From Raoultibacter phocaeensis (GTDB lineage Bacteria; Actinomycetota; Coriobacteriia; Coriobacteriales; Eggerthellaceae), in contig NZ_CABDUX010000001.1 of assembly GCF_901411515.1 (NCBI RefSeq), positions 1,240,001 through 1,304,000 on the forward strand: a stretch of DNA of 64,000 nucleotides. Reading direction: 5' to 3'. The notes under the pieces were generated by a model. That model was not told the DNA's origin, did no database searches, and saw only the letters and a list, made by a program, of their open reading frames with translations. Shown piece after piece: positions 43,629-52,902 of this stretch (within the stretch, counting starts at the first letter, position 1; every line of letters begins with the position of its first letter). Both the position numbers and the translations under genes were made by a program.

Positions 43629-44854
43629 CGGGTGGCCGCGCCTTCGTCGTTGGCACTCGAGCCGTCGGATGTGCCCGAACCGGATGCGCCAGCCGAACCC
43701 GAGCTACCGGCTGCGCCCGAGCTGGATCTTCCCTCTGTGCCGTCGGTAGCGCTCGAGCTTCCCTCGGCATCGCTGCCGGCGGGCGTTGCAGCTTTTTCCT
43801 TGATTTCCGCCTCGTACTCTTCTACGAGCGCGTTAGCCGCATCGAGATTGTCGACGCGGATGCTGTCGTTCAGGCGGTTTGCCACGCCCGGTTGCAGATC
43901 GGACACCGAAACATCGGTTGTGTGATCGAGTTCGTTAAACTGGATGCCGAACAAGCTTCCGGGAATGCCGCGGTACACCGCCACCTTGCCGTTGTCGTTG
44001 GCAAGGTAGGCGACCGTATTCGCATAGGAGCGGAATCCGAAGAAGGCTCCCGCTACCACAAGCACCAGCAAAAGCAAGGTTACTACCATCGAGATCTTGA
44101 CCTTGCGCGCGGATTTCTTCTGCCGCATTTCTGCATGTCCTGTAACATCGACGACGATAGTGGTGGTGTTATCGTAGCCGCCTGCGGCGTTCGCTTCGCT
44201 GACGAGCGTGCTCGCGCACCGTTGTGGATCCTTGACGCGCATGAGAATTTCTTTAATCGTATCGTCTTGCAGCATGGTGGTGAGGCCATCTGAGCAGATG
44301 AGCAACCGATCGCCCGCTTCGACGTTCAGCTCGTAAAGATCGGCCGCCATGTGCGGATCGCTTCCGAGGGCGCGGGTTATGACCGATCGGTTCGGGTGGT
44401 AGCGCGCCTCTTCGGCGGTCAGCTGCCCCGCTTCGATCATGTCGGCCATGAGGCTGTGATCGCGCGTGAGCTGCTGGAGATTCGCGTTGTGGAGCAGGTA
44501 TGCGCGCGAATCTCCCACCTGGGCGAGCACGAGCCGTTCGCCTTCGAGGATCGCGGCGGTCATCGTGCAGCCCATGCCTTCGCGCCCGATACCTTCCTGT
44601 ACGCCGCGGATCACGGCGCGGTTCGCTTCGACAACCGCGAACCCGAGCGCTTCGCTGTCGGCGTGATCGGGGGCGTATTCGGCGAGCGTATTCACGGCGA
44701 TTTCGGAGGCTACTTCGCCTGCTGCGTGTCCGCCCATGCCGTCGGCTACGGCGAACAGGGGCGGCGTGACCACGAGGCTGTCTTCGTTGTGATCGCGCAC
44801 GCACCCGATATCGGTACGGCTGCCGAAGGTGGGTGTCGAGCTGGATCGCGCCAT
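43625..44854 (-). CDS. pstP: PP2C-family Ser/Thr phosphatase (PstP-like)
   Basis: The 409-residue protein has a PP2C domain at about 1-240 with metal-binding motifs RTDIGCVRDHNEDS, ADGMGGHAAGE and LLICSDGLTTML. A membrane helix lies at about 250-275 (MVVTLLLLVLVVAGAFFGF). The extracytoplasmic tail ends in Ser/Gly/Glu-rich low complexity. The layout matches mycobacterial PstP, which reverses PknB phosphorylation. It overlaps the flanking genes by a few bases, indicating one operon fhaA-fhaB-pstP-rodA/pbpA-pknB. Confidence 0.93.
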   Translation of the reverse strand: MARSSSTPTFGSRTDIGCVRDHNEDSLVVTPPLFAVADGMGGHAAGEVASEIAVNTLAEYAPDHADSEALGFAVVEANRAVIRGVQEGIGREGMGCTMTAAILEGERLVLAQVGDSRAYLLHNANLQQLTRDHSLMADMIEAGQLTAEEARYHPNRSVITRALGSDPHMAADLYELNVEAGDRLLICSDGLTTMLQDDTIKEILMRVKDPQRCASTLVSEANAAGGYDNTTTIVVDVTGHAEMRQKKSARKVKISMVVTLLLLVLVVAGAFFGFRSYANTVAYLANDNGKVAVYRGIPGSLFGIQFNELDHTTDVSVSDLQPGVANRLNDSIRVDNLDAANALVEEYEAEIKEKAATPAGSDAEGSSSATDGTEGRSSSGAAGSSGSAGASGSGTSDGSSANDEGAATR

Positions 44855-45267
44855 TACGCGTACCTCACCTTGATCGCCACGTCACCTACGTTGACCACAT
44901 CGTTGTTGCGCAACGCCGTCGGCTCGGTGATAGGCTGGCCGTTTACCGCTGTGCCGTTCGTGGATCCGAGGTCTTCGATGAACAGATTCTGGCCCATGAG
45001 GGTGAAGCGCGCGTGGCGACCGGAAACGTAGCCCGCACCGATCACGATGTCAGAGCCGGGGTTGCGTCCTACGATAACCGGGCCGTGCACCGCGATCTGG
45101 ATGCCGCGCAGTTCCTTCGGACCGCGCTCGACCGAGATGCTCCAGCTCTTCTCCTTTTTACGCTGACCGCGCACAAGCCCGATTCCCGTCCGCATGATGG
45201 CGAACAGGAACAGATAGAGCAGGGCCACGAACAGAAGACGCCCGATCAGCAATGCAACATCAATCAC
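44854..45267 (-). CDS. fhaB: FHA-domain protein FhaB-like
   Basis: The 137-residue protein has an N-terminal membrane helix (about 5-27) and a C-terminal FHA domain (about 50-130). Phosphothreonine-binding features are VIVGRNPGSDIVIGAGYVSGRHARF and DLGSTNGTAVNG. FhaB in mycobacteria binds phosphorylated partners of PknB and links them to the SEDS/PBP pair. It shares one base with pstP. Confidence 0.92.
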   Translation of the reverse strand: MIDVALLIGRLLFVALLYLFLFAIMRTGIGLVRGQRKKEKSWSISVERGPKELRGIQIAVHGPVIVGRNPGSDIVIGAGYVSGRHARFTLMGQNLFIEDLGSTNGTAVNGQPITEPTALRNNDVVNVGDVAIKVRYA

Positions 45268-45321
45268 AAGAATATCCTTATGTCCAGCTGTCCTAAACGG
45301 TTTAGCACGGCATGCGGCTTG

Positions 45322-46776
45322 CTACGATGCCGAAAACGCGAAGTTCGTCATGCCGATGGTTATGCGATCGCCGCCGCGGAGGGGCTGCGAGGTAATTTCG
45401 ATGCCGTTGACATAGGTGCCGTTCGTTGAGCCGAGATCGGTGAGCACCCAGACGCCTTGCGGCTCGAAACGGAGCTCGGCATGGGTGCGGCTTGCGTTGA
45501 TGTCGTCGACCACAATGTCGCTTTTGCGATCGCGCCCGAGCACGAGGCGCGCCGTTGCGAGGTCGTAGGCGCGGTTGTCGCCTAAGTTGACAAGGCGCGC
45601 GCGCACGGCACCGACGCTCGGGACCGGTGCGGCGTTTCCGCCCCCGGCTGCAAACACGACGGTGTCGGGGGCACCCATCGGGGCTGCCTGTCGGGCAGCG
45701 TGTCCTGCGTGCGCTCCTGCTGCCGCGCCGCCGACGGCCGCAGCTCCTACCGCGGCTCCGGCGATGCCCGCGTTCATGCCCGCGTGCTCGTCGAACGGGG
45801 CGGAGGCGACGGCGTGGCGGTCTTCGTATGCGCCGAATCGGTTGTGCCCGTCGTCAGCGTATCTGTAATCGGGCTGGCCACAGGCGGCATACCCGTCGTT
45901 GGCGTAGCCTTCCTGGCCGGCTTCGCCATAGCCGTCCGCCGCATATTCGCCGGCCCCATAACCGCTGTCTGCGTACCCGTTGTCTTCGTAGCCGTCGAAC
46001 CCGCCGTTTTGACTGACAGGACGAGCGGCTACGCCGTTTTCGCGGTAGTCGTCGAAGTCTTGGCTGTCGAAGGTGTACTCGCCGTAATCGACCGAGTAAT
46101 CGATCTCATCTTCGGGGACGTAGGGCAACGGCGGCTTGTTTTCGGGTTGGTCGTAAGCGTTGCCGTACTGCTGCTGATCATAGGCTGCCGGTGCCGCCTG
46201 AGCGTACGGGTCGAGCCCGCGGCCGGGTGCGTACGGGTCGGCGGCTTGCGGTGGGGCGCCGTAGGCGGGAGCCGGCTGGGCATAGCCTCCTGCTGCACCC
46301 GCTGGTTGGCCGAAGCCCCCCGCTGCACCCGCGCCAGCCCCGCGTGCGGGAGCGCCGCCGAGTCCGTAGCGCTGCATTTCTTCGGCGCGCAGCTGCGAAA
46401 TGATGGGGGCGGCAACCGGTTCGGCGATGATGTCGAACTTACCGTGCTTGAGCTCGTCGTCCACGATGAAGCGCACGAGTGGCTGACCGTCCATGACGAG
46501 GCCTTCGTTTGCGGCTTTCGCGGCGAGGTAGGTTTCGGTTTCGCCGGCGAGCGTGGGGTAGTACCCGAACAGGCGCTGATCGTCATCCGGGTTCACGAGC
46601 ACCGTGTACAGGGTCGGCGCATACTGCTTGCCTGCACCGACCATCTTTTCGCGGCGCATCATCTTCTCTGCTTTTTTCGCTATCTGCACGGGAGAGATAG
46701 GCGCGTCGAACATCTTATCGGCTGCGCCTTCGAAGGCATCTTCCATGCGGCCCTCGAATTTTGAGAAAAAGCCCAT
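45322..46776 (-). CDS. fhaA: FHA-domain protein FhaA-like with DUF3662 domain
   Basis: The 484-residue protein has an N-terminal DUF3662 domain (about 1-125, MGFFSKFEGRMEDAFEGAAD). A long Gly/Ala/Tyr/Pro-rich disordered linker spans about 135-390, including runs such as GYEDNGYADSGYGAGEYAAD. A C-terminal FHA domain follows (about 405-484, LVLGRDRKSDIVVDDINASR, DLGSTNGTYVNG). It is the first gene of the locus. FhaA binds the pseudokinase MurJ partner in mycobacteria; a similar scaffold role is inferred. The linker is much longer and more aromatic than usual and could drive condensation. Confidence 0.92.
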   Translation of the reverse strand: MGFFSKFEGRMEDAFEGAADKMFDAPISPVQIAKKAEKMMRREKMVGAGKQYAPTLYTVLVNPDDDQRLFGYYPTLAGETETYLAAKAANEGLVMDGQPLVRFIVDDELKHGKFDIIAEPVAAPIISQLRAEEMQRYGLGGAPARGAGAGAAGGFGQPAGAAGGYAQPAPAYGAPPQAADPYAPGRGLDPYAQAAPAAYDQQQYGNAYDQPENKPPLPYVPEDEIDYSVDYGEYTFDSQDFDDYRENGVAARPVSQNGGFDGYEDNGYADSGYGAGEYAADGYGEAGQEGYANDGYAACGQPDYRYADDGHNRFGAYEDRHAVASAPFDEHAGMNAGIAGAAVGAAAVGGAAAGAHAGHAARQAAPMGAPDTVVFAAGGGNAAPVPSVGAVRARLVNLGDNRAYDLATARLVLGRDRKSDIVVDDINASRTHAELRFEPQGVWVLTDLGSTNGTYVNGIEITSQPLRGGDRITIGMTNFAFSAS

Positions 46777-47072
46777 CGTTCCTCACTTACTGACCAGTGC
46801 GTTTCGGGTTCGGTTTCATGTCGATACAAGGAACTTCCATCTTGCCATAAACGCGAGCTGAGTGCGCATACTTTACGCAATCGTCATTTTTATGAAGAAG
46901 GGTTGGTTCGCACGTTCATTCGCATTCGGGACCATCCCACTTGCCTTTGCGGCAGTCGTTCGCATCTGCCTGCATCCGAGTTCGGAGTGCGTTCGAATGC
47001 CCTATGCATGATGAGATACCGCGTCGTGTGCGGAAAGCGAGTTGTCCGCTGTTAGAGGATTCTCCTCTTTTT

Positions 47073-47233
47073 GCACAGTTTCTCGCGTTGTGTTGCGCTC
47101 GGAACCCTGATGTTGCAGAACGGCCACCGCCCAGCGCGGACTCACGGGATGTTTTAGCAGATGGCTCGTAAAGAATACCCTAATCGAAAGGAGCGCAGAT
47201 CGTTAAAACGCAACACAACGCGAGAAAGTGTGC
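47073..47233. repeat. Long inverted-arm element E2
   Basis: The arms 47073-47097 and 47209-47233 match as inverted repeats at 24 of 25 positions (GCACAGTTTCTCGCGTTGTG at the left) and enclose 111 bp. The element lies upstream of a molybdoenzyme operon, like E1. Confidence 0.85.
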
Positions 47234-47463
47234 AGACTGGGGCCGTTCCTCCACCGAGCCTGTACTGATGCGGCCTCGCATGGCGCCCGATGGCGATCCG
47301 AAGCTAGCGTTCCGAACGGGCGCATGTCGATTCTGATATAACGGCGGTACGAGCCGATTGGCCAGAACAGGGCCCTCCCGCGTGCAAAGCCTGCCGATGT
47401 CCGCCACGCCGCCGCATTCTGTAAGAATACGCTTTGGGCGCTGTTCTCGGCGGATAGCCAAAA

Positions 47464-47480
47464 TAAACCTCTCGGGTTTA
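47464..47480. promoter_or_regulatory. Shared dyad upstream of molybdoenzyme operon, site 1
   Basis: TAAACC-TCTCG-GGTTTA is a perfect 6-5-6 inverted repeat 156 bp before the start at 47637. The same geometry and left half, within AAATAAACCTCT, occur at 52903-52919 upstream of another molybdoenzyme of the same family. Confidence 0.6.
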
Positions 47481-47636
47481 CGCGAATTCAGGGTCAGACC
47501 GCATTTTGACCGACGGGGCCAATAGCCAAACCAACTGCTTCCATACTACCGTGAACCAACGGACGGCCAGCGGAACTCGCGCGAAGCCGGCCGATCCCTA
47601 TGCCGGTTGTATTGACTGTAAGAAAAGGAGGGAGCC

Positions 47637-49991
47637 ATGGAAGACATGAAGGCGAAACCCGCCGTTCCTCTTCCGACGCTCGGCGAGACCAACGATCTGG
47701 GGAAACCGTGGAAGTGGGAAGAGAACGGCTGCACCGTTGTCCGCAGTGCGCCGTGGTCGCCGCCAGGGTGCCATCCGGTCGGATGCGGCGTCAAGCTGTA
47801 TGTGGACGACGAGGGCAAGCTGGTCAAAGTCGAGGGAGACGAGAACCAGCAGATCACGCAGGGCCGCCTGTGCGTGCGCTGCTTGACGCTCAAGGATTTC
47901 GTGTACAATCCGAGTCGCATCACCTATCCCATGAAGCGCGACCCGAAGCATCGAGGCCAGGCGGATAAATGGGAGCGCTGCACGTGGGAAGAGGCACTCG
48001 ACATCATCGAAGACAACTATCGGCGCATCACGGCGGAGTATGGATGTGAAAGCGTCGTCTTCTTCGTGGGTACCGGACGCGAGGGCGGCACGCTCGGCCC
48101 GTACGGCACCTATATGCTGAGATCGCCCAACATGTGCTATACGCAGTCGGGATACGCTTGCTACGTGCCGCGTATGGCGGCTGCGGCGTACAACTTGGGA
48201 AGCCCGTATCCGGAAATCGACTATGCGGGCGGTTTGCCGGGGCGCTACGAAGATCCGGCGTTCGTGAATCCCGAATGCATCATGATTTGGGGAAAAGCTC
48301 CGCTTGCCTCGAACCCTGACGGTTTCTTCGGCCATGCGGTCATCGACATGATGCGCCGCGGTGCGCGTCTCATCATCGTGGACCCCCGCATCACCTGGCT
48401 CTCATCGCGCGCCGATTACCATCTCGCGCTGCGCGCCGGTACCGATACTGCGCTTGCCATGGCCATGCTCGACACCATCATCGAAGAAGATCTGTACGAT
48501 CGCGCGTTCGTTGAGTACTGGTGCTACGGTTTCGACCAGTTGGCGGAGCGGGTAGCCGATATGCCTGCCGAGAAGGCGGGAGAGATCTGCGGCATCGATT
48601 CCGAGTATATCAAGGAAGCTGCACGCATGTATGCCAATGCCAAGCCGGCATCGCTGCAATGGGGTCTCGCGTTCGATCAGAAGGCGAACGGCATGCAGCT
48701 TTCGCATGCTGCGATCTGCCTCATGGCCATTACCGGAAACATCGACGTGCCGGGCGGCCAGATCCTCGGCAACGCGAGCTCGGGGCAGAACGAGACGGGC
48801 TTCGGGTTCGAAGAGGCGCTCGGCCAGGAGCTCATCAGCAAGATGATCGGCCTTAAAGAATACCCAGCCTACGCCAACACCATTCTCGACGCTCACGCGG
48901 ATCTGACGTTGCAAGCGATGGAGACGGGCGAGCCGTATCCCATCAAGATGGGCTTCTTCGCGGGCAACAACCTCATGTCCTGCACGTCCGCCGAACCGAA
49001 GCGCTGGCATGACGCCCTGTGCAAGACGCTTGAATTCTGCTTCACGCTCGAGTGCTTCATGACGCCTTCGGCGCAGGCGGTATGCGACGTGTTTTTGCCG
49101 CTTGCAACGGCTGCCGAGGAAGACGGCGTCGACTTCGCGCACTACGGCGCAACTCCGGTGGGCACCGGTTTCATGAACAAGGCGCTTACGGTGGGCGAAT
49201 GCAAAACCGATATGGAAACGTGCATGATCGTGGGCAAGCGGCTCAATCCCCAGCTCTGGGAGAATTACCACGACGTATACGATTTCATCGACGATTTGCG
49301 TCTGCACAACAACCACCACTTCAAAGACGTGTGCAAGGAAGTGTACGTGCAGAAGGATGTCGAATACTACAAATACGAAACGGGGCATCTCCGCAAAGAC
49401 GGCCAGCCGGGCTTCAATACGCCGACAGGGCGCGTCGAACTTTGGTCGACCATGTTCGCCCAGTTCGGAGACGATCCGCTGCCGTATTACGAGGAACCGC
49501 AGTACAGTCCGCTCAACACCCCCGAGCTGCTTGAGGAGTATCCGTTCGTGCTCACAACGGGAGCGCGCGCCTATGCGTTCTTCCATTCGGAAAACCGCCA
49601 GATTCCCTTCTGCCGCGAGCTCAACCCCGATCCGCTCGTGGAGATCCATCCGAAGACGGCGGCGAGGCTCGGTATCGCGCACGGCCAGTGGTGCGAGGTG
49701 TGGAACCAATTCGGGTCGGCAAAGCTTAAGGCGAACGTGACCATAGCTGTCGACGAGAACACCATCCACGCGCAGCATGGCTGGTGGTTCCCCGAGGACG
49801 ATCCGAACGAGCCCAACTTGTACGGGACGTTCCGCTCGAACATCAACAATCTCGTTCCCAACTTCCATTTCGGAAAGCTCGGATTCGGTGCTCCGTTCAA
49901 ATGCCTGCTATGCAACATCAAGCCCATTTCCGAAAACTACGATACCGATATGCAGCTGATCTGGGAAACATTCAAGAGGGAGGATCAGTAA
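47637..49991 (+). CDS. Cytoplasmic bis-MGD molybdoenzyme of the catechol dehydroxylase / transhydroxylase-like branch
   Basis: The 784-residue protein has no signal peptide. The N-terminal Cys pattern is Cys45-x4-Cys50 and Cys79-x2-Cys82 (PPGCHPVGC and RLCVRC), not the full CX2CX3C set, so the usual [4Fe-4S] centre may be absent or altered. The probable metal-ligand region is SGYACYVPR. The C-terminal block HGWWFPEDDPNEPNLYGTF and the small ferredoxin next door resemble pyrogallol transhydroxylase, acetylene hydratase and the catechol dehydroxylases of Eggerthella and Gordonibacter. An AAGGAGGGAG site precedes the ATG. It probably removes or moves a ring hydroxyl in the cytoplasm; the substrate is unknown. 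Confidence 0.87.
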   Translation: MEDMKAKPAVPLPTLGETNDLGKPWKWEENGCTVVRSAPWSPPGCHPVGCGVKLYVDDEGKLVKVEGDENQQITQGRLCVRCLTLKDFVYNPSRITYPMKRDPKHRGQADKWERCTWEEALDIIEDNYRRITAEYGCESVVFFVGTGREGGTLGPYGTYMLRSPNMCYTQSGYACYVPRMAAAAYNLGSPYPEIDYAGGLPGRYEDPAFVNPECIMIWGKAPLASNPDGFFGHAVIDMMRRGARLIIVDPRITWLSSRADYHLALRAGTDTALAMAMLDTIIEEDLYDRAFVEYWCYGFDQLAERVADMPAEKAGEICGIDSEYIKEAARMYANAKPASLQWGLAFDQKANGMQLSHAAICLMAITGNIDVPGGQILGNASSGQNETGFGFEEALGQELISKMIGLKEYPAYANTILDAHADLTLQAMETGEPYPIKMGFFAGNNLMSCTSAEPKRWHDALCKTLEFCFTLECFMTPSAQAVCDVFLPLATAAEEDGVDFAHYGATPVGTGFMNKALTVGECKTDMETCMIVGKRLNPQLWENYHDVYDFIDDLRLHNNHHFKDVCKEVYVQKDVEYYKYETGHLRKDGQPGFNTPTGRVELWSTMFAQFGDDPLPYYEEPQYSPLNTPELLEEYPFVLTTGARAYAFFHSENRQIPFCRELNPDPLVEIHPKTAARLGIAHGQWCEVWNQFGSAKLKANVTIAVDENTIHAQHGWWFPEDDPNEPNLYGTFRSNINNLVPNFHFGKLGFGAPFKCLLCNIKPISENYDTDMQLIWETFKREDQ

Positions 49992-50479
49992 TGGATGCGA
50001 CGTACGGACTCCTGATCGATTACGAATACTGCACGGGCTGCCAGTCGTGCGAGGTGGCATGCAAGGAAGAACATAACTACCCGGTTGGGCAGTGGGGCAT
50101 CCGCGTACACGACGACGGCCCCTGGGAGATCGAGGAGCACATGGTCAACTGGAACAAGCTTCCGTTTCCAACCGACCTGTGCGACCTGTGCGCCGAACGT
50201 ACTGCGGTAGGCCGCGAACCTACGTGCGTGCACCATTGCCTGGCGAACGTCATGTACTACGGCACCGTCGCCGAGCTCGCACCGAAGTTGGCCGAGAAAT
50301 CCAAGCAGGTGCTGTTCGTGCCCCAATTCAAGCCGATCGAGGCGCGCGGTGCGTTCGTTCCGGAAAACAAGCTTTCTGGGAAGGTGCATCATGCAGCCGC
50401 TATCGAAGTGACGGAGAACGAGCATTTCACGACGAGCAGCCAGCGAAGCGACAGCCGAACCGATGTAGGCATCGATTAG
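49991..50479 (+). CDS. Ferredoxin subunit of the 47637 molybdoenzyme
   Basis: The 162-residue protein has CTGCQSCEVACKEEH near the start and CDLCAERTAVGREPTCVHHCLANV further on, enough for two [4Fe-4S] clusters. A tail of about 60 residues follows (KPIEARGAFVPENKLSG...), longer than in the paralogues at 55669 and 61637. Its ATG overlaps the stop of the catalytic gene (TAATG), so it is a coupled beta subunit that supplies electrons. Confidence 0.9.
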   Translation: MDATYGLLIDYEYCTGCQSCEVACKEEHNYPVGQWGIRVHDDGPWEIEEHMVNWNKLPFPTDLCDLCAERTAVGREPTCVHHCLANVMYYGTVAELAPKLAEKSKQVLFVPQFKPIEARGAFVPENKLSGKVHHAAAIEVTENEHFTTSSQRSDSRTDVGID

Positions 50480-50541
50480 ACCGTAATTCGAAACGGGCGT
50501 CCGCCGCCTGTTTTGGCGGATGCCCGTCGGAGGTGATAGGT

Positions 50542-51042
50542 ATGAGGCACGACGAATATAACGGGCGCATTGCTTTGGTGTACTATCGGGGAGGCGCTCT
50601 TGGCGAAGCCGTTATCGAAGACCACTCGCCGGATGCGCAAGCAGAACCCGAACGCATTCTGCTCGGTAGCGGCGAGGTCCCCCGCGGGGTGAGCGAGGTA
50701 CTCTATGACATGGACATCGGTGAAGAACGCACGGTGGTCATCCCCTACGAAAAAGCGTACGGAAGCCACGACCCCGAAGGCGTGCAGCGCTACCCGCGTA
50801 CCTTCATCTCAGGAGGAGACAAGCTTGAGAAAGGGACGGTGTTTGCGTGGCGCCATCCCGTATCGGGTAAAAACGTTCCCGTCACTTGCATCGAAGCGAT
50901 GGAGGATGTCGTGACCATCGATTTCAACCATCTGCTTGCGGGAAAGGATCTCGAGTACTGGTTCAAGCTGGTCGATGTGGTAGACGATATCGAAAAAACG
51001 AGCAAGGAGGATCAATCATGTGTTTTAGACCCGCAGCGGTAG
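50542..51042 (+). CDS. SlyD-like FKBP-type peptidyl-prolyl isomerase
   Basis: The 166-residue protein has the split FKBP fold with an inserted flap, as in SlyD: ALVYYRGGALGEAVIEDHS, LLGSGEVPRGVSEVLYDMDIGE, VVIPYEKAYGSHDPEGVQR, then VTIDFNHLLAGKDLEYWFKL. The His-rich metal-binding tail of E. coli SlyD is absent. GGAGGTGATAGG precedes the ATG. It is the third gene after the molybdoenzyme and ferredoxin, suggesting a folding or cofactor-insertion aid for them. It overlaps the next gene by 25 bp. Confidence 0.88.
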   Translation: MRHDEYNGRIALVYYRGGALGEAVIEDHSPDAQAEPERILLGSGEVPRGVSEVLYDMDIGEERTVVIPYEKAYGSHDPEGVQRYPRTFISGGDKLEKGTVFAWRHPVSGKNVPVTCIEAMEDVVTIDFNHLLAGKDLEYWFKLVDVVDDIEKTSKEDQSCVLDPQR

Positions 51043-51263
51043 AAATCAAGAAAACGTGCGCAGAGTGCGGAGCCGAGAACGAATCGTCGGCAACGGTTTG
51101 CGCGCAATGCGGTGCAGAGCTGCCTGCAGGTGCCTTCGGTGCGCCCGGTGCACCAGGCGTCGGGAGTGCGCCTGGGATACCGGGAGCACCGGGAGCACCG
51201 AAGGCACCAGGGGCTCCGGGATCTCCCGGTGCACCGAAAGCACCCGGGGCACCGGGAAAGTAA
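51018..51263 (+). CDS. Small zinc-ribbon protein with collagen-like tail
   Basis: The 81-residue protein starts MCFRPAAVEIKKTCAECGAE. It has a CxxC...CxxC zinc ribbon (CAECG, CAQCG) at about 14-35, followed by a Gly-Ala-Pro-rich tail of about 12 near-triplet repeats (GAPGAP, GIPGAPGAPKAPGAPG). AGGAGG lies seven bases before the ATG. It overlaps the FKBP gene by 25 bp in another frame, so coupled expression is likely. The family function is unknown. The tail is too short for a stable collagen helix and may be a flexible linker. It ends the operon before a strong terminator. Confidence 0.75.
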   Translation: MCFRPAAVEIKKTCAECGAENESSATVCAQCGAELPAGAFGAPGAPGVGSAPGIPGAPGAPKAPGAPGSPGAPKAPGAPGK

Positions 51264-51278
51264 CCGGTTCGGGGCATC

Positions 51279-51330
51279 GCGAAAAGGACCCCGTCCGCTC
51301 GCATCGTGCGGCGGACGGGGTCCTTTTCGC
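51279..51330. terminator. Strong bidirectional terminator
   Basis: A perfect 20-bp stem (GCGAAAAGGACCCCGTCCGC and its reverse complement) with a 12-nt loop lies between the molybdoenzyme operon and the convergent LuxR gene. The internal CCTTTTCGCG supplies a T-run on each side. Confidence 0.9.
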
Positions 51331-51343
51331 GTTCTTGCTTCGG

Positions 51344-52789
51344 TTACCGTGCCGACGACATGTCTGCTTTCTGGCCCGCCGGAGGTGCTTCGGGGGCGGG
51401 GGCTTCGGCGTTCTCAACGAGATTGATGAGCTCCTGTTGAGAGTGAATGTCGAGCTTGCGGTAGATGTTATGGATATGGGCTTTCGCCGTGCTGTTCGAG
51501 ATATAGAACTTCTCGGCAACGTACTGGGCGTTGCGCCCGCGCACGAGCATGCGGAATACCTCCTGCTGGCGCGCCGTCAGCTCGTATTCCTCGACGATGC
51601 GGTCGATCTTGCGCTGCCATAGAGCGGGCCTGCTTTCGTTTTTCAGCAAACTCGTGCTCGCTTCGGCCAGATCGGCCAACGATTCGCCCGACGGATAGCT
51701 ATCCTGGAACACGAAGTTGCTGCACCACACGATGAGCAAGAGCGTGAAGAAGCACGCCGCAAGCAACGGCACCGTTTGCTCTTGGGAAATCGCCCATTCG
51801 AATCCGAGATACCCGATGAACGCCCCTGAAAAATAGTATGCAAGGCTGATGCCGAACACCCAATACGGCGAAATCTGATTGAAGCGCGCCACCTCGCCCA
51901 TAGCAGAAAAGCACACGATAGTATCAAACGAGAACACGAGGAACAGGTAGGCTCCGCACAGTTGCTGAACCCATTCGGGAACGAAGGGCAAAGGGGCGAT
52001 TGCCACAAACGCTGCGGTCGCAAAGCAGCGAAGCAGCGAATGTTCCGATATCTTCTTGAACTTGAACAGGTCGACCATGCAGATCAATCCCCCGAGCGCG
52101 AACGGTAGGGCGAAGTACAGGGGTGCGGCCACCGTAGGGTGCATTGGTTTGGCGATGAGGCAGAAGGCGATGCCCCACACGAATCCCGTCATTGCGGTGG
52201 TGAACAACGTGGTAACCGAGAAGCGGTGGTTCTTGCGCGACGATGCGAGGCTTGCAAACGAAAAGCTGCTTTTATTCGGCTTAAGCGTACAGAGATGAAG
52301 CGCCGTCAGCACGGGCAATACGAGCGCAATGATGAACATGGCCGTATCGGTGAGTGTGGATGCAATTGCGATGATAGCCGCGCCGACGATGAATGCAGCA
52401 GCGAGCTGGCATATGCGTTCCTGATGGTCGTAGAATGCCAGGTTCTTTCCCAAGATCAAGAAGAACACGACGCATCCGAGGAGCGAAAGCAATCCGCCGA
52501 TCAAGACCAGCGGCGAAGCGATCGCCCCTTCGAGCAGAACCGCTCCGCCAGCGCACAGAGCGCAGGCTACAACCGAGAGGCGCGCAGGTCCGATTTTGTC
52601 CAAGGTGTCGGAAACATGAGCGCACGCTGCAAACACGATCACGAACAATATTCCAACTGCTGCTGCATACGGCAGATACTGTCCGGTCATCTCTTCGGTA
52701 TGCCTGAAAAACAGAAGTGCAAAGTACGCGAGAAAGCATGCGGTTCCGAAGGAGCGCTCGAAGCTTTTCTGAATGCTCTGTGCGATCAT
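51344..52789 (-). CDS. Membrane-spanning LuxR-family regulator
   Basis: The 481-residue protein has about twelve membrane spans and then a helix-turn-helix at about 405-460 (LTARQQEVFRMLVRGRNAQY, then SNSTAKAHIHNIYRKLDIHS). It is divergent from the molybdoenzyme at 53147 and convergent with the 47637 operon. A 6-5-6 dyad lies in the divergent gap and a matching one upstream of 47637, so this single regulator could control both operons. In E. lenta, LuxR-type genes next to catechol dehydroxylases have been tied to substrate-induced expression, which supports the inference. Confidence 0.87.
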   Translation of the reverse strand: MIAQSIQKSFERSFGTACFLAYFALLFFRHTEEMTGQYLPYAAAVGILFVIVFAACAHVSDTLDKIGPARLSVVACALCAGGAVLLEGAIASPLVLIGGLLSLLGCVVFFLILGKNLAFYDHQERICQLAAAFIVGAAIIAIASTLTDTAMFIIALVLPVLTALHLCTLKPNKSSFSFASLASSRKNHRFSVTTLFTTAMTGFVWGIAFCLIAKPMHPTVAAPLYFALPFALGGLICMVDLFKFKKISEHSLLRCFATAAFVAIAPLPFVPEWVQQLCGAYLFLVFSFDTIVCFSAMGEVARFNQISPYWVFGISLAYYFSGAFIGYLGFEWAISQEQTVPLLAACFFTLLLIVWCSNFVFQDSYPSGESLADLAEASTSLLKNESRPALWQRKIDRIVEEYELTARQQEVFRMLVRGRNAQYVAEKFYISNSTAKAHIHNIYRKLDIHSQQELINLVENAEAPAPEAPPAGQKADMSSAR

Positions 52790-52902
52790 AGTACCACCCC
52801 CGTGATGTATCGCCGCTCAAGACCATTCTAACGGGATACCCGTACTTTCCGTCGTGAATTCTCTGTATGGCAAACCCCCTTTTTACTGGGGTTTTACCGA
52901 AA

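Larger units (their letters stand above)
46777..47636. other. Divergent gap between fhaA and molybdoenzyme operon
   Basis: No coding region is seen in these 860 bp. The gap holds inverted-arm element E2 (47073-47233) and an operator-like dyad (47464-47480). Promoters for the cell-wall locus (minus) and the molybdoenzyme operon (plus) must lie here but no strong -35/-10 pair stands out. Confidence 0.5.
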
